Part shown: in pieces, positions 13,115-14,387 of the stretch
Position numbering within the stretch: position 1 is the stretch's first letter
How the letters are laid out: the number at the start of each line of letters is the position of its first letter
Assembly (NCBI GenBank): GCA_019237595.1
Contig: JAFAGU010000228.1
Span: 1 to 14,387, forward strand
DNA from: Betaproteobacteria bacterium
GTDB taxonomy: Bacteria; Pseudomonadota; Gammaproteobacteria; Burkholderiales; SG8-39
Direction: 5' to 3'
Length of the DNA: 14,387 bases
Made by a program: the position numbers and the translations under genes
The notes under the pieces: model-generated
The model's input: only the letters and a program-made list of their open reading frames with translations
Told to the model about the DNA's origin: nothing
Databases searched by the model: none

Positions 13115-13603
13115 ATGAGGCCGTCCGCGTGTGCGTTCGCGGCGGCGCTCCTCCTCGCCGCCTGCGCTTCCTACGACGGGCGGGGGCTCGTCCCTGGCCA
13201 GGCCACTTCGGCCGACGTGGAGCGAGTGATGGGGCGGCCGACGGAGAAGCTGGCGGCGCCCGGAGGCGGGGAGACCTGGTTCTTCCCGCGCGCGCCCGAA
13301 GGCCGCGACACGTTCGCGGCGCGGATCGGCACCGATGGCCGCCTCGCCTCGATCGAGCAAACGCTCACGAAGGAGAATTTTGCGAAAGTCGCCGAAGGCA
13401 AGACGACTCGCGAGCAGCTGCACGCGCTCCTCGGGCCGCCGTGGAAGACCTGGCGCACTCGCCTCGACCTGGAGGAGTGGGATTACCGCGTGAAGGTGGA
13501 CATGCGCTGGTACGACTACCTGGTCGATTTCGGGCCGGACGGGATCGTGCGCACGGCCTACCTCCTGCACGATCCGTTCTACGACGCGCCCTGCGCCTGC
13601 TGA
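13115..13603 (+). CDS. Outer-membrane lipoprotein with two BamE/SmpA-like repeats (second of a tandem pair)
   Basis: 162 residues, clearly a duplicate of the gene just upstream: by eye about two thirds of the mature residues are identical. The signal peptide MRPSACAFAAALLLAAC ends in a lipobox with lipidated Cys17, again followed by Ala. The two motifs recur as LVPGQATSADVERVMGRP and AEGKTTREQLHALLGPP, and the C-terminal part EEWDYRVKVDMRWYDYLVDFG is the best conserved stretch. The signal peptides and first residues have diverged, the bodies have not. The ATG at 13115 lies one base after the upstream stop, so the pair is co-translated. The last 25 bases overlap the 3' end of the acyl-CoA synthetase gene on the other strand; the extra CAC ending (APCAC) lies in that overlap. 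BamE-like relationship is from motif pattern only. Confidence 0.8.
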   Translation: MRPSACAFAAALLLAACASYDGRGLVPGQATSADVERVMGRPTEKLAAPGGGETWFFPRAPEGRDTFAARIGTDGRLASIEQTLTKENFAKVAEGKTTREQLHALLGPPWKTWRTRLDLEEWDYRVKVDMRWYDYLVDFGPDGIVRTAYLLHDPFYDAPCAC

Positions 13604-14387
13604 GGCTCGCCGGCGAGGAGCCGGCGGAGCTCGGTCTTGAGCACCTTGCCGTAGTTGTTCTTCGGCAGCGATTCGACGAAGCGGTATTCGCGCGGCCGCT
13701 TGAAGGCGGCGATGTTCGCGAGGCAGAGCGCATCCAGCTCCTCGCTCTTCACGGCGCTCCTTGCCACGATGAAGGCGACGACTTGCTCGCCCCATTCGGC
13801 GTGCGGGCGGCCGACGACGGAGCATTCGCCCACCGCCGCGTGGCGCAGCAGGACTTCCTCGACTTCGCGAGGGTAGATGTTCGCGCCGCCGGAGATGATG
13901 AGGTCCTTCGAGCGGTCGCGCAGCGTGAGGAACCCCTGCTCGTCGAGGCTGCCGACGTCGCCGGTATGCAGCCATCCGCCGCGCAGCGTCCTCGCCGTGG
14001 CTTCCGGATTGCGCCAGTAGCCGGCCATGACGCAATCGGAGCGCGTGACGATCTCGCCCACCTCGCCGGGCGGCAGCTCGCGGTCCTCCTCGTCGAAGAT
14101 CCGGACCTCGACGCCGGTGCGCGGAACGCCGCAGGTCTCGAGCTTCTCCCGGCGCGCATGGTGCGCCTGGGAGAGGCCGGTGATCGTCATCGGTGATTCG
14201 CCCTGGCCGTACAGGTTGTAGAGCCGCGGGCCGAAAAGGTCGATGGCCCTGAGGCAATCGGCGAGGTACATCGGCGCGCCGCCGTAGACGATCGTCTTCA
14301 GGTTCGCGGGCCGGCGGGCGGCCCGGCTCGCGAGAAGGCGCACGACCATCGTGGGCGCCGCGAAGAAGGACAGGTTCGGCCAGCGGT
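13579..14387 (-). CDS. AMP-dependent acyl-CoA synthetase, C-terminal half (N-terminus outside the window)
   Basis: Partial gene: 268 residues are visible and the reading frame runs off the right edge (RWPNLSFFAAPTMVVRLL), so the first ATG in view, at 14349, is internal. Motifs in order are VYGGAPMYLAD, LYNLYGQGESPM (adenine and ATP contacts), GWLHTGDVG, the hinge RDRSKDLIISGGANIYPREVEE, and the C-terminal lysine motif PKNNYGKVLKTELR, whose first Lys after YG should be catalytic. These fit the fatty acid/aryl-CoA ligase group and differ clearly from the feruloyl-CoA synthase-like ligase at 4894. Substrate not determinable. It ends with TAG at 13581, 25 bases inside the opposite-strand lipoprotein gene. 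Confidence 0.93.
   Translation of the reverse strand, partial: RWPNLSFFAAPTMVVRLLASRAARRPANLKTIVYGGAPMYLADCLRAIDLFGPRLYNLYGQGESPMTITGLSQAHHARREKLETCGVPRTGVEVRIFDEEDRELPPGEVGEIVTRSDCVMAGYWRNPEATARTLRGGWLHTGDVGSLDEQGFLTLRDRSKDLIISGGANIYPREVEEVLLRHAAVGECSVVGRPHAEWGEQVVAFIVARSAVKSEELDALCLANIAAFKRPREYRFVESLPKNNYGKVLKTELRRLLAGEPQQAQGAS

Noticed and set aside
12953..14257. Minus-strand 434-residue and plus-strand 355-residue frames across the lipoproteins and the acyl-CoA synthetase
   Set aside because: Both cross the boundary between two confidently assigned genes out of frame and show only Arg-rich composition.
1..14387. A defence system, CRISPR array, prophage, insertion sequence or integron
   Set aside because: No direct-repeat array, transposase, integrase, restriction or toxin-antitoxin features were seen on either strand; the genes are metabolic, transport and signalling types with uniform composition.

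Overview
The window is about two-thirds G+C, almost fully coding, and packed with genes that overlap by 1 to 4 bases. The gene content (a Liv-type ABC transporter, feruloyl-CoA synthase-like ligase, Bcr/CflA exporter, RtcB, FdxA and a PAS-GGDEF-EAL regulator) suggests a free-living proteobacterium, most likely a betaproteobacterium of the Burkholderiales type. That placement is inferred from protein style; no rRNA or tRNA gene is present to confirm it.

Region 1 (1-4847, minus strand) is a complete branched-chain/hydrophobic amino acid type ABC transporter. It is read from right to left as substrate-binding protein, livH, livM, livG, livF, followed by the start of a secreted alpha/beta hydrolase that leaves the window. 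The last three transporter genes are joined by GTGA, GTGA and TGATG overlaps.

Region 2 (4894-10049, plus strand) is divergent from region 1 across only 46 bp. It runs as one tight string: a feruloyl-CoA synthase-like ligase, an amidohydrolase-2 family hydrolase with an unusual start codon, the RNA ligase gene rtcB, a Bcr/CflA efflux transporter and a 60-residue membrane protein. Uptake system, CoA ligase and hydrolase together look like a locus for importing and activating a hydroxycinnamate-like aromatic acid. The link to an RNA ligase and an exporter is not explained by that pathway.

Region 3 (10056-12050, minus strand) is a membrane-bound PAS-GGDEF-EAL protein. Its cyclase half looks intact, while its phosphodiesterase half has lost key residues. 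It meets region 2 tail to tail at a 16-bp palindrome. Its 189-bp divergent intergenic region (12051-12239) holds two perfect 8-bp inverted repeats, one of them inside the probable fdxA promoter.

Region 4 (12240-13603, plus strand) is the seven-iron ferredoxin gene fdxA followed by two tandem paralogous lipoproteins with BamE/SmpA-like repeats. The second lipoprotein overlaps, tail to tail, an acyl-CoA synthetase gene (13579-14387, minus strand) whose N-terminal half lies outside the window. No mobile element, CRISPR array, tRNA or rRNA was seen, and no stretch longer than 300 bp is without a gene.
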